From positions 49,163,469 through 49,227,468 of the forward strand of contig OZ020485.1 in assembly GCA_963971405.1 (NCBI GenBank): a DNA stretch of 64,000 nt, read 5' to 3'. Every line of letters begins with the position of its first letter. Position 1 is the first letter of the stretch. Positions 21,412 through 31,019 of this stretch are shown in pieces. The stretch comes from Psococerastis gibbosa (lineage: Eukaryota > Arthropoda > Insecta > Psocodea > Psocidae). The position numbers were made by a program, and so were the translations under genes. The notes beneath the pieces were generated by a model that saw only the letters and a program-made list of their open reading frames with translations, was not told where the DNA came from and did not search any database.

Positions 21412-23583
21412 TTAAAAATACTCGATTTCGTCGAACTTTGCGGCTAAGGCTCTCCTCAACATATTTTTACAAATGGAGACCGCCTTCTCCGCTCGACCAT
21501 TAGACTGTGCAAATCTCGGACTACTCGTAACAACATCAAAATTCCATTCTGAAGCAAACTCAATGAACTCAGCACTTTTAAAGGGCACATTATCGGACAT
21601 AAAACGGTCAGGCACTCCGAACTGTGCAAAAATGGGTTTAAGTTTAGTTATTACTTCACTTGCAGAGTGGTTACTCATTTTTTTCATTTCAATCCAATTT
21701 GAAAACGCATCGACTACCACAAGAAAAGTATTACCACCATATTCGAATAAATCGCTGGATATACATTGCCACGGGCGTACCGGCCTCGGATGCAATAGCA
21801 ACGGTTCTTTGCCATTGTCATGGCGAAACTTTTCACAAATGCGACAGCTAAGGACTAAATTAGTGATATCCCTGTTCATTCCTAGCCAATACAACAATTT
21901 TCGTGCTCTTTGCAAACATTTGTGTAGTCCAAAGTGGGACTCATGAATGAGCATCAACATTTGAAGTTTTAGTTTATCTGGAACAACTATCCTTCCGTTG
22001 TAAAACAAAAGATCATTTTCGTACAATAAATCGTTTTTCAATTTATAATAATGCTTAACACTTGCATGCAACTGTTTAATATTACTTGGCCACCCAACCA
22101 CTAGATAGTGTATAACTTCCTGTAGAATGGTGTCATTTTTCGTTTCTTTTTGAAATAACAACTTCTTTGCTTCTGACATAGGAATTTCTAACGCCAGGTC
22201 ATGTACCGCTATAAAATTTTCCCCTTCCGCTTCACCAATATCTTTTGAGTCCACGTCTCTAGACAATAAGTCTGCAATGACGTTATCTCTTCCTGGTAAA
22301 TAATGAACACTGATGTCATATTTTTGTAGGCGTAGTTGAAATTTCTGTAACCTACTTGAAATTTTATGCATATCCTTTAGAACAATGCTGGCCAAAGGCT
22401 TGTGGTCACTAAATACTACAATCTTCGCCCCGTAAACAAATTGACTGTATTTCTCAACCACGAAAACAATGGCAGCCATTTCCTTTTCAATAACCGCGTA
22501 TCTTGTTTCTGCGTCGGATAATGCTCGCGAACAGTAAGCTACTGGTCTGCCATCCTGAACTAAACAACCACCCAAAGCCCGTTCCGATGCATCAACGAAA
22601 ATATGTACAGGTAACTTTGGGTCAAAAAGCTTCAAGACCGGTGCAGAAGTCAGCTTTAACTTCAGTAAATCAAAAGCACTTTCACAAGTGTCCCCCCAGA
22701 TAAATTCATTTCCTTTTTTTAATAAATCTCTCAATGGCGCTGTAATTTCTGCCATTTGCGGGACAAACTTGCTTAAAAAATTTGCAACTCCCAAAACTCG
22801 TTGAACCCCCTTCACATTTTGAGGGACTCTCAAATTTTGTATTGCTGCAACCATTTCCTGATCAGGGCAAACGCCCTCCGCCGAAAATGTAAACCCAAGG
22901 TATTTTACAACTGGTACCTTGTACTGCAACTTTTTAATGTTAAACTTGACATTGTATTTTTTAGCTCTTTCCATGACTTTCGCTAAAACCAGATCATGCT
23001 CATCCTCAGAATTGGTTGCAATTACATAATCATCATAATAAATTCCCAAATTTGGGATGTCACCGAAATACTTAATGTTAAGTGCTTGAAATAATTCAGG
23101 GCTTACATTCAGCCCAAATGGAAGTCTTAAATATCTGAACTTTCCGAATACTGTAATGAACGTAGTGAGCATACTACTTTCCAGATCCAAAGGCACGTGA
23201 AAAAATCCATCTTTCATGTCCAAAACAGTGAATATACTTTTTCCTGTTAAAACAGCCTCCATGTCCCTGACAGTTGGTATAGGAAAAGGGTTTAACTTCA
23301 AACATTTGTTCAAGTGCTTTGGGTCCAAACATAGCCTAATAGACCTGTCAGGTTTCTCTACGATAACCACATTATTTACGAAATCAGTTGGTTCGTCTAC
23401 GGGCACAATTATCCCCCTCTGCACTAATTCTTCTAGGTGTTGCTTCAGACGCGGCTTAACAATTTCAGCAACCCTCCTTACTGGGTTAACAAATGCAGTT
23501 GCTCCCTCTTTTAGCTGTAAATGCAGCTGCTCTGGAAATCTGCCTACACCTTCAAAACAATTCTTATGTGGCAACGAAATCAT
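21412..23583 (-). CDS. pol: Gypsy Pol: RT, RNase H, integrase core
   Basis: A 723-residue ORF overlapping the end of gag by four bases in a different frame, which suggests translation by ribosomal frameshift or a lost start. RT motifs: FTVLDMKDGFFHVPL (A), RLPFGLNVSPELFQ (B), YYDDYVIAT (C, Tyr-Tyr-Asp-Asp). RNase H: HIFVDASERALGG, EKEMAAIVFV, FSDHKPLAS and the HYLPGRDNVIADLLSR region. Integrase: an H..H..C..C finger (HESHFGLHKCL ... CRICEKF), then Asp in SSDLFEYGG, Asp in FMSDNVPFKS and Glu in NGRAEKAV. It ends soon after the catalytic Glu at EYF-stop, so the C-terminal domain is gone. Confidence 0.88.
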   Translation of the reverse strand: MISLPHKNCFEGVGRFPEQLHLQLKEGATAFVNPVRRVAEIVKPRLKQHLEELVQRGIIVPVDEPTDFVNNVVIVEKPDRSIRLCLDPKHLNKCLKLNPFPIPTVRDMEAVLTGKSIFTVLDMKDGFFHVPLDLESSMLTTFITVFGKFRYLRLPFGLNVSPELFQALNIKYFGDIPNLGIYYDDYVIATNSEDEHDLVLAKVMERAKKYNVKFNIKKLQYKVPVVKYLGFTFSAEGVCPDQEMVAAIQNLRVPQNVKGVQRVLGVANFLSKFVPQMAEITAPLRDLLKKGNEFIWGDTCESAFDLLKLKLTSAPVLKLFDPKLPVHIFVDASERALGGCLVQDGRPVAYCSRALSDAETRYAVIEKEMAAIVFVVEKYSQFVYGAKIVVFSDHKPLASIVLKDMHKISSRLQKFQLRLQKYDISVHYLPGRDNVIADLLSRDVDSKDIGEAEGENFIAVHDLALEIPMSEAKKLLFQKETKNDTILQEVIHYLVVGWPSNIKQLHASVKHYYKLKNDLLYENDLLFYNGRIVVPDKLKLQMLMLIHESHFGLHKCLQRARKLLYWLGMNRDITNLVLSCRICEKFRHDNGKEPLLLHPRPVRPWQCISSDLFEYGGNTFLVVVDAFSNWIEMKKMSNHSASEVITKLKPIFAQFGVPDRFMSDNVPFKSAEFIEFASEWNFDVVTSSPRFAQSNGRAEKAVSICKNMLRRALAAKFDEIEYF

Positions 23584-24722
23584 CTCTGCATAAACCCCAC
23601 TAAATCTATTCTAGCAATTAATTTTAAAACCTGACAAGCTTGTAGGCCCAAAATCGCAGTACAATCAAACGGCACAATAAAAAATGGTAATTTTACTTCG
23701 CTTTCCCCAACTGTTACGTTTAAAACAACCGATCCGCGAGGTTTAATTGAATTATTTCCAAAAGCGATCAGCTTTACGTCTACAGGTCGTAGCTTATGAT
23801 TTAAGCCTACATTAATTTTCCGAAAAATCCTTTCACTGAGAGTGTTGCACATTGCCCCCGAGTCCAGCTTAAATGTAACTCTGACCCCCTCAACGCAAAT
23901 CTCTTTTGTCCAGACACTCTGCATCGTATCCTTTTGGCTAAGAGAAAATATTTTTATCTCCCCCAAAGAGAACTCATCTCTGTTTACTATTTCATTAACC
24001 GCGGCCTTTCGGGCCTTGGGGCATTTGGCTCGGAAATGGTTCTTCTCTGAACACAAAGAACATACCTTTCCCCATGCGGGGCAACGATTTCTTACATGCA
24101 CATACGGACAAAACTTGCAATTAAATGTTTCATTTCTACTACCAGTATTTACAACAGCTTCGTTTATTGCGACCCTCGCCCCTCTGTTCATCGTCTCCAA
24201 CTGCATTTTCCCTAGCTCCGCCGCCTGCGCATGTTTGATCGCGTCATTCAGCGTAATATCTCCTACCCGCAGCATTCTCTCCTGTAGGTCCTTGTCAAAA
24301 ACCCCAAACACAATTCGGTCACGCACTAAAGAGTCTTCCTCTTTAAATTCACAAGCCTTTGCTTTCCGCCTTAAATTGGCCAAAAAAGACGAAAACGACT
24401 CACCCTCTGCTTGTATTTTAGAAAAAAAAATAAAACGGTTAAGCACGATGCTCTTTTTTGGTTCGCAGTATTTATCCAACGCACTTTTCACCTCATCAAT
24501 ATCTTCTTTTTGCTTGTCCGAGATCGGCAACGTATTAAAGACTTCGACCCCGCTCTCTCCTAGACAAGCCAACAAAATTGCGACCTGAACGTCGCTCGGC
24601 TCCGCCGCTTTTCCTGTTGCTTTTAAAAATATTTCGAACCTTTGTTTGAAAGCCGGCCATTCGGTGACAACGCTTGCCCCATTCCAGTCAACTGGCTCCG
24701 GAGGCTTGAAGGCACTCATCAT
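23580..24722 (-). CDS. gag: Gypsy Gag and protease
   Basis: A 380-residue ORF from ATG at 24720-24722. It holds a capsid-like helical region (FLKATGKAAEPSDVQVAIL, SLVRDRIVFGV, ERMLRVGDITL), then cysteine motifs CKFCPYVHVRNRC and CSLCSEKNHFRAKC near residues 205-240, and then a retropepsin with FKLDSGAMCNTLS (catalytic D-S-G) and FDCTAILGLQ. No stops. It is related to the broken Gag at 7866-8725. Confidence 0.88.
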   Translation of the reverse strand: MMSAFKPPEPVDWNGASVVTEWPAFKQRFEIFLKATGKAAEPSDVQVAILLACLGESGVEVFNTLPISDKQKEDIDEVKSALDKYCEPKKSIVLNRFIFFSKIQAEGESFSSFLANLRRKAKACEFKEEDSLVRDRIVFGVFDKDLQERMLRVGDITLNDAIKHAQAAELGKMQLETMNRGARVAINEAVVNTGSRNETFNCKFCPYVHVRNRCPAWGKVCSLCSEKNHFRAKCPKARKAAVNEIVNRDEFSLGEIKIFSLSQKDTMQSVWTKEICVEGVRVTFKLDSGAMCNTLSERIFRKINVGLNHKLRPVDVKLIAFGNNSIKPRGSVVLNVTVGESEVKLPFFIVPFDCTAILGLQACQVLKLIARIDLVGFMQR

Positions 24723-24766
24723 CTCACTGTAACCTTTTTACGAATAAAAATGCTTTTAATTAAAAC

Positions 24767-24784
24767 CGCGCACACTCAGCACCA
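24767..24784 (-). promoter_or_regulatory. Gypsy primer-binding site
   Basis: On the minus strand TGGTGCTGAGTGTGCGCG directly follows the 5' LTR. TGG fits a tRNA CCA end. The tRNA was not assigned. Confidence 0.5.
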
Positions 24785-24933
24785 TGTATTGTTTATATAA
24801 ATTAAACAATTAGTCAATAGTAGTCGTTTATTACAAAAAACGTTCACTAGGATGCTAACACAAACAGTATGATGGGGCCGCCATCATGACATAGACTGGT
24901 GGCGTCATCTAGCGTCGACTGCTCGACGCTACA
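24785..24933 (-). repeat. Gypsy 5' LTR (149 bp)
   Basis: Pairs with 20895-21063. Target copy ATTAG follows at 24934-24938. Confidence 0.92.
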
Positions 24934-24938
24934 ATTAG

Positions 24939-26153
24939 ATTTTGAATCAGCCCTGTCCCCTGTAAAAAAGGAAGATAGTGCTGTGGGTTTGAGTACAACA
25001 AAAATTCATATTCATGAACCAACAGGTTTTGCCTATATAATTTTGGACTATGAAAATAAACCCTTTAAACCCCCTGTCGTGTATACAGGACCGGATGCAG
25101 GAAAGGTTGTGTTACAAATGCTGTTGGATGAAGATCGTGATATTTTAAAAATTTAAAAACCAATCACTCCATGGATGAGGCCTCCAAGCGACACGCAGAG
25201 ATTGACAACTTCTGGCGGTAAATTGCGCCATTTGCGGAAGAGAGTTTCTGCCAACTGACATTAGAGTCTCACATCACTTACGTCCTACACCATAAAAATG
25301 TAAATAACTTTTATGGGACAACACATAGTCGGTGTAACATACAACACACTCAACAGTCCAAAATAGTAGTCTTGGTGCACAATCTGTCATACGATATATC
25401 GTACATTATACACTCTCTTCGCCATTTCGACTTGGGCTCAAACGATGTGAAAGTATTGGCACGTAACACAGAAAAATATATTTCACTATTGGCCATTTAA
25501 AATTTTTGGATACATTTCAATTCCTACCATCGTCACTAGAAGTACTTGTAAACAATTAACGTACAGCAGGTTTAGATAAATTTTATACTATGAATACATA
25601 TTTTTCAAAAGATGACGTAGAACTGCTGACACGTAAAGGAGTATTTCCATATTCATGCATTAGTTCGCTCGCCGTATTAGAAGAGTCCTCTCTCCCCCCC
25701 AAAAGATGCCTTTTTTAATGACCTGACCAATGAAGCTATATCCGACTTAGACTACCAACATGCACATACAGTATGGAAAAAATTAAAAATTTGCGTGAAT
25801 ACCAAGAATTATATGTAAAGACCGATATTTTTCTTTTAGCTGACGTAATGATAAATTTTCGAGACACTATTATGGAAAAATTTGGTTTAGAAGTATTAAA
25901 TTTTTATGGCATTCCCGGTCTAAGTTGGCAAAATGCGTTGAAAAGGACAAATATCAAAATTGAGTTGCTGACGGATTCAACAATGTATTTATTTATTGAG
26001 TCAGCCATTAGAGGGGGAGTGGCAGTCGCTCCTCTACGATATGTTGAAGCAAAAAATGAATATACTGACAAGTATTGCCCACCTGAGGAATCTACCTATA
26101 TAATGAATTATGACGTAAACAGCCTATACAGCTTATGTCTATCCAAGCCATTA
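24939..26153 (+). pseudogene. polB: Polinton PolB, exonuclease region to motif A (block 2)
   Basis: Reading-frame pieces keep the 3'-5' exonuclease signatures of protein-primed family B polymerases: DFES near 24943 (Exo I, D-x-E), HNLSYDISYII near 25380-25412 (Exo II) and YVKTDIFLLADV near 25813-25848 (Exo III). Between them a zinc-finger-like CAICGREF stretch is seen near 25226. The block ends just after polymerase motif A (DVNSLYS, near 26114-26134). Stops and frameshifts occur near 25157, 25280-25300, 25555 and 25720, so no functional product is expected. The giant palindrome follows directly, between two codons. Confidence 0.78.
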
Positions 26154-27720
26154 TAGACCGGGTGCCACCAATCCTTTGGTTCTCTAAAAGGGTGGCAAAT
26201 TTTCACACTATGTCCGTAATAGTCCATGGGCTGGATATGCCGAAAAGGGATTTCTGGCTGGCGAGAGCGGTAGCATTTGGACAGGGGATTTTTTTTTCGA
26301 AAATGTTTTTTGACGAAAATTCACTAAACGAGTGGCACGTTGAGATGCTACCAAAATAACTAGTGGCACTCGAATATAAGTGGAAACTTCATGCCAGAAG
26401 ATTTTCCCAATGGGAACCCCTTCCCAGAGGGTGGTTAAATCAGTTGTGGGTACCAAAAATTCGCTGAAGAGGTGGCAAATCAAATTTACCTCTATGTGTA
26501 AGCTTGTCGCCTGACAATCATAAAAAACAGTATGCCAGACGTTTTTAGCAACAGCAACCCCTTGCCAGAAGGGTCGGAAATTTATCCTAGGGAGCTTTTT
26601 GTTAAAAGGGTGGCAGTGGAAAAACCATTATACCGTATAGTACTCATGAATGTAATGTTAGAAATCTTAGTCACAGACATTTTAAGTGCAGTGGGGGTTG
26701 ATACAGAAGGGTGGAAGTCACCAGCCAAAGTGAAAAATTAGCTGAAAAGGTGGCAACTTAATTTCTCCGTATACATCTTTAGATACTTCGTATTCATATT
26801 AGAAATTTTTGTCCCAGAAGTTTTCTCATACTTTTTCCCCAACAAGAAGGGGTAGTAATTTATCTGGGGTGGGTTTTCACTGTAAGGGTGGCATGGAAAA
26901 TCCAACATAAAATGATTCATTTGTGCTAATTTATGGCAGGAAACAACCCCACAGAATATTTTAGGGTAGTTAGGGGTGATCCAGAGGGGTGGTAAGTCCA
27001 ATGCAGAGGGGTAAAATTGGCTGAAGAGGTGGCAATCTGAATCGTAGCTTAAATGTCTTAAATTGGTGTCTGTGTTACTATGTTATTGGTCACAGACGTT
27101 ATATTAGGTGTCTACCCCTCCCCAGAAGGGGTAGAAATCTACCTGGGGTGGGATTTCACTATAAAGGTGGCATGACAAATTCAAAGCGAAATAGCTGCTT
27201 CTTGCCCATATATGGCGGGTAACCATATGCCAGAATATTGTAATGTGATTAGGGGTGATCCAGAGGGGTAGTAAACCATAAACTCAAGGATAAAATTCTT
27301 TAAAGAGGTGGCACCTTGAAATTTTGCTATGTGTTTGTATATTTAAATACAAGTACGAAAAAATTGGTCCCAGAAATTTTATGCGGTGCCAAACCCTCCC
27401 CAGAGGGGGTAGAAATTTATCTGGGGTGGGTTTTCACTGAACGGGTGGCATGAGAAATCCAACATAAAAAGTTCCTTTGTGCTAATTTATGGCAGGAAAC
27501 AAACCCACAGAATATTTTAGTGTAGTTAGGGGTGATCCAGAGGGGTAGCAAACCAAAAACTGAAAATTGCGTGAAGAGGTGGCGCCTTGAAATTTTACTG
27601 TATGTTAGTATATTTGGATATATGTATAAAATACTTGGTCCCAGAAATTTTATGCGGTGCCAACCCCTCCCCAGACGGGGTAAAAGGAGGAGAGACAATT
27701 TTATTAGCTAAACAGATATT
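26154..27720 (+). repeat. Array of about eleven 139-bp units, left arm
   Basis: The anchor GGTGGC (once AGTGGC) recurs at about 26191, 26331, 26471, 26609, 26749, 26887, 27029, 27166, 27307, 27444 and 27579, spaced 135-142 bp. Between anchors each unit tends to have a CCAGAAG/CCAGANG box and a CCCAGAGGGG-type G/C box. Two alternating unit variants give a stronger match at about 278 bp. Short frames here are by-products of the repeat. Confidence 0.8.
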
Positions 27721-28330
27721 TGTGCCAGTCTCTAATATTGATCCATTCATATTACCAATACCATTGGCCTACATTTGAAACGCACTTATCCCCAGTGGCG
27801 AAACACAAAATATCCCCAGTGCGGGGGGGGGGGGGGGACTACCAACCAACCAACTCTACGTTCAATTCGACGAGAAAGAAATTATTAACCCCGTAGCCTA
27901 ATTTCGAATCTTTGGAATTAAATTGCTTCATTTTTTTTTAATTGGTGCCAATTTTTAACATAGCTTCCATGTCTTGTTTATGCAATTTAGTCGAAACTTG
28001 CATTTATATTATTTTCAGACAATGGTGCCAGTGATACAAATTGGTAATTTAATTTTTTATGATTCTGCCTATTTTACTGATAGACTTATTCTATAAACGT
28101 TTTCTTTACGCTTAACAAGGTCGTTACTTAATATTACATGCAACATGTTATATATTCCATCGATCCTAACCCATAGTGCTAGGACAGGGTGATTTTTGCT
28201 TAACCGGTGAAAGTACAATAAGCGCTTCGCCAATATATTTGGGCCTCAATGCATGCTCACAGCTTGTACTTTTCTCTCGGCTCGTAGGCTTATGTGTATA
28301 GGCGAACTTATATTACGACTTTAGAATATT
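27721..28330. repeat. Palindrome arm, non-array part, left
   Basis: AT-rich sequence with a G run at 27823-27837 (complemented by a C run at 30901-30915). No gene recognised. Mirrored in the right arm at about 30410-31020. Confidence 0.6.
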
Positions 28331-29085
28331 GGGAAACAAAGAAGAGGTCGTTTGGTTGACATACTATGTAAGCAAAACCGAGAATGCAACTGTAAAAGCA
28401 AATTTAGAAAGCCGCTGGTACGGTGTCAAAGAGCAATTGGGAGGCATAAAGAATATGATTAAGAATACATCAGAACTACATCTGAGAGCGGACAGAAAGA
28501 AGAAGACATAAAGTGTCTACGGCCGATTAAATTATTGCGCTTTTAGAGGAGGAACGAAAATGAGTGTCAAGGGACCGCAGTAGTAGTAGTAATAAATTTG
28601 GCAAAGTCCCATGCCATGGTGAGGGCTCGCAGGACACTCCCCATCTTGATCACTCAGACAACTCAATTGCGGCTGCGAAGCTGTTTTCCTGCCTCGAATC
28701 CTCCCTTAGCGAAACTAACCGAGGTAAGACGTCCTAGCCACGTGCCGCCCGGTCTCGGCGCCGATCGGCCGGAGTCCTTCGAGGGAATCTGCACACCCAT
28801 GCGATCATTGGGTACCTATCTCCCGAAGAAACGTTTCAGGGTGGCCGTTGTGTGGAGCTCTTCGGTCAAGCAACCCGGTAATTCTCAATCGATGCAGCCA
28901 GTGACATGCTCTGTATTCCAGATACGCATACAGTGGTGGCAAGCCCAATAATGCCTCAAACGCAGATGGAGGAGTTGATGGCATTGCCCCAGATATTGAA
29001 ATGCAAGCCAGTCTTTTTATTTTCACCAGCTTCTGCTTGGATGTCTTCAGCGACGCCCTTTTCCATCACACACGCAGCCACATAA
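28331..29085 (-). pseudogene. LINE-derived segment in palindrome, left copy
   Basis: On the minus strand 28805-29026 encodes RLACISISGAM..TPPSAFEALL, a stretch typical of the region after RT in RNase H-bearing LINEs (I/R1/Jockey type). The rest down to 28331 has only short unassigned frames. The whole is duplicated inverted in the right arm. Confidence 0.5.
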
Positions 29086-29280
29086 AGCCACCTCATCACT
29101 TTTGTTGAAAGACCCCAGGTACTTGCAAAACCAACCTGTAGGCTCCTATGAACCGAGCATGCCGTTACTATTGCTGAATCTCATTGTCTGTTCCATAGAA
29201 GCTTCAAATCAAGATGAACTCCCAAGAACTTAACACATTTTGTAGATAGAACTTCTTGATCATTAACAAACAGAGTTGTG
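29086..29280 (-). pseudogene. Palindrome spacer with LINE RT C-terminal piece
   Basis: The only part of the element without an inverted partner. The minus frame (29181-29375, running into the right arm) reads FVNDQEVLSTKCVKFLGVHLDLKLLW, the LINE RT thumb signature. It suggests a LINE lay where the two arms now meet. Confidence 0.5.
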
Positions 29281-29394
29281 TTTATGTGGCTGTTGTGGCT
29301 GCGTGTGTGATGGAAAAGGGCGTCGCTGAAGACATCCAAACAGAAGCTGGTGAAAATAAAAAGACTGGCTTGCATTTCAATATCTGGGGCAATG

Positions 29395-29556
29395 CCATCA
29401 ACTCCTCCATCTGCGTTTGAGGCATTATTGGGCTTGCCACCACTGTATGCGTATCTGGAATACAGAGCATGTCACTGGCTGCAACGATTGAGAATTACCG
29501 GGTTGCTTGACCGAAGAGCTCCACACAACGGCCACCCTGAAACGTTTCTTCGGGAG
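29395..29556 (+). repeat. 162-bp duplicate bordering assembly gap, left side
   Basis: Identical in sequence and orientation to 29757-29918 on the other side of the gap. Most simply a contig end overlap that was not merged. Confidence 0.85.
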
Positions 29557-29756
29557 NNNNNNNNNNNNNNNNNNNNNNNNNNNNNNNNNNNNNNNNNNNN
29601 NNNNNNNNNNNNNNNNNNNNNNNNNNNNNNNNNNNNNNNNNNNNNNNNNNNNNNNNNNNNNNNNNNNNNNNNNNNNNNNNNNNNNNNNNNNNNNNNNNNN
29701 NNNNNNNNNNNNNNNNNNNNNNNNNNNNNNNNNNNNNNNNNNNNNNNNNNNNNNNN
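29557..29756. other. Assembly gap of 200 N
   Basis: Exactly 200 undetermined bases, a placeholder size, inside the right palindrome arm. Because both flanks repeat the same 162 bp, the true gap may be zero or negative. Confidence 0.98.
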
Positions 29757-30410
29757 CCATCAACTCCTCCATCTGCGTTTGAGGCATTATTGGGCTTGCC
29801 ACCACTGTATGCGTATCTGGAATACAGAGCATGTCACTGGCTGCAACGATTGAGAATTACCGGGTTGCTTGACCGAAGAGCTCCACACAACGGCCACCCT
29901 GAAACGTTTCTTCGGGAGATAGGTACCCAATGATCGCATGGGTGTGCAGATTCCCTCGAAGGACTCCGGCCGATCGGCGCCGAGACCGGGCGGCACGTGG
30001 CTAGGACGTCTTACCTCGGTTAGTTTCGCTAAGGGAGGATTCGAGGCAGGAAAACAGCTTCGCAGCCGCAATTGAGTTGTCTGAGTGATCAAGATGGGGA
30101 GTGTCCTGCGAGCCCTCACCATGGCATGGGACTTTGCCAAATTTATTACTACTACTACTGCGGTCCCTTGACACTCATTTTCGTTCCTCCTCTAAAAGCG
30201 CAATAATTTAATCGGCCGTAGACACTTTATGTCTTCTTCTTTCTGTCCGCTCTCAGATGTAGTTCTGATGTATTCTTAATCATATTCTTTATGCCTCCCA
30301 ATTGCTCTTTGACACCGTACCAGCGGCTTTCTAAATTTGCTTTTACAGTTGCATTCTCGGTTTTGCTTACATAGTATGTCAACCAAACGACCTCTTCTTT
30401 GTTTCCCAAT
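29757..30410 (+). pseudogene. LINE-derived segment in palindrome, right copy
   Basis: Inverted partner of about 28330-28981. Plus-strand frames repeat the LINE-like region up to about 29940. The first 162 bp also duplicate the left side of the gap. Confidence 0.5.
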
Positions 30411-31019
30411 ATTCTAAAGTCGTAATATAAGTTCGCCTATACACATAAGCCTACGAGCCGAGAGAAAAGTACAAGCTGTGAGCATGCATTGAGGCCCAAA
30501 TATATTGGCGAAGCGCTTATTGTACTTTCACCGGTTAAGCAAAAATCACCCTGTCCTAGCACTATGGGTTAGGATCGATGGAATATATAACATGTTGCAT
30601 GTAATATTAAGTAACGACCTTGTTAAGCGTAAAGAAAACGTTTATAGAATAAGTCTATCAGTAAAATAGGCAGAATCATAAAAAATTAAATTACCAATTT
30701 GTATCACTGGCACCATTGTCTGAAAATAATATAAATGCAAGTTTCGACTAAATTGCATAAACAAGACATGGAAGCTATGTTAAAAATTGGCACCAATTAA
30801 AAAAAAATGAAGCAATTTAATTCCAAAGATTCGAAATTAGGCTACGGGGTTAATAATTTCTTTCTCGTCGAATTGAACGTAGAGTTGGTTGGTTGGTAGT
30901 CCCCCCCCCCCCCCCGCACTGGGGATATTTTGTGTTTCGCCACTGGGGATAAGTGCGTTTCAAATGTAGGCCAATGGTATTGGTAATATGAATGGATCAA
31001 TATTAGAGACTGGCACAAA

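Larger units (their letters stand above)
20895..24933 (-). mobile_element. Gypsy LTR retrotransposon inside polB
   Basis: A minus-strand element of 4039 bp bounded by LTRs beginning TG and ending CA on the plus strand, flanked by the 5-bp duplication ATTAG (20890-20894 and 24934-24938). It carries gag-protease and pol ORFs with no stops inside them, but the integrase C-terminus is deleted. It separates the PolB N-terminal block from the exonuclease block. Confidence 0.92.

Noticed and set aside
26208..27778. Short ORFs in the palindrome arms
   Set aside because: They follow the 139-bp repeat period and appear mirrored; they are by-products of repeat sequence.
29350..29853. ORFs running through the N gap
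   Set aside because: They translate undetermined bases and are not real genes.
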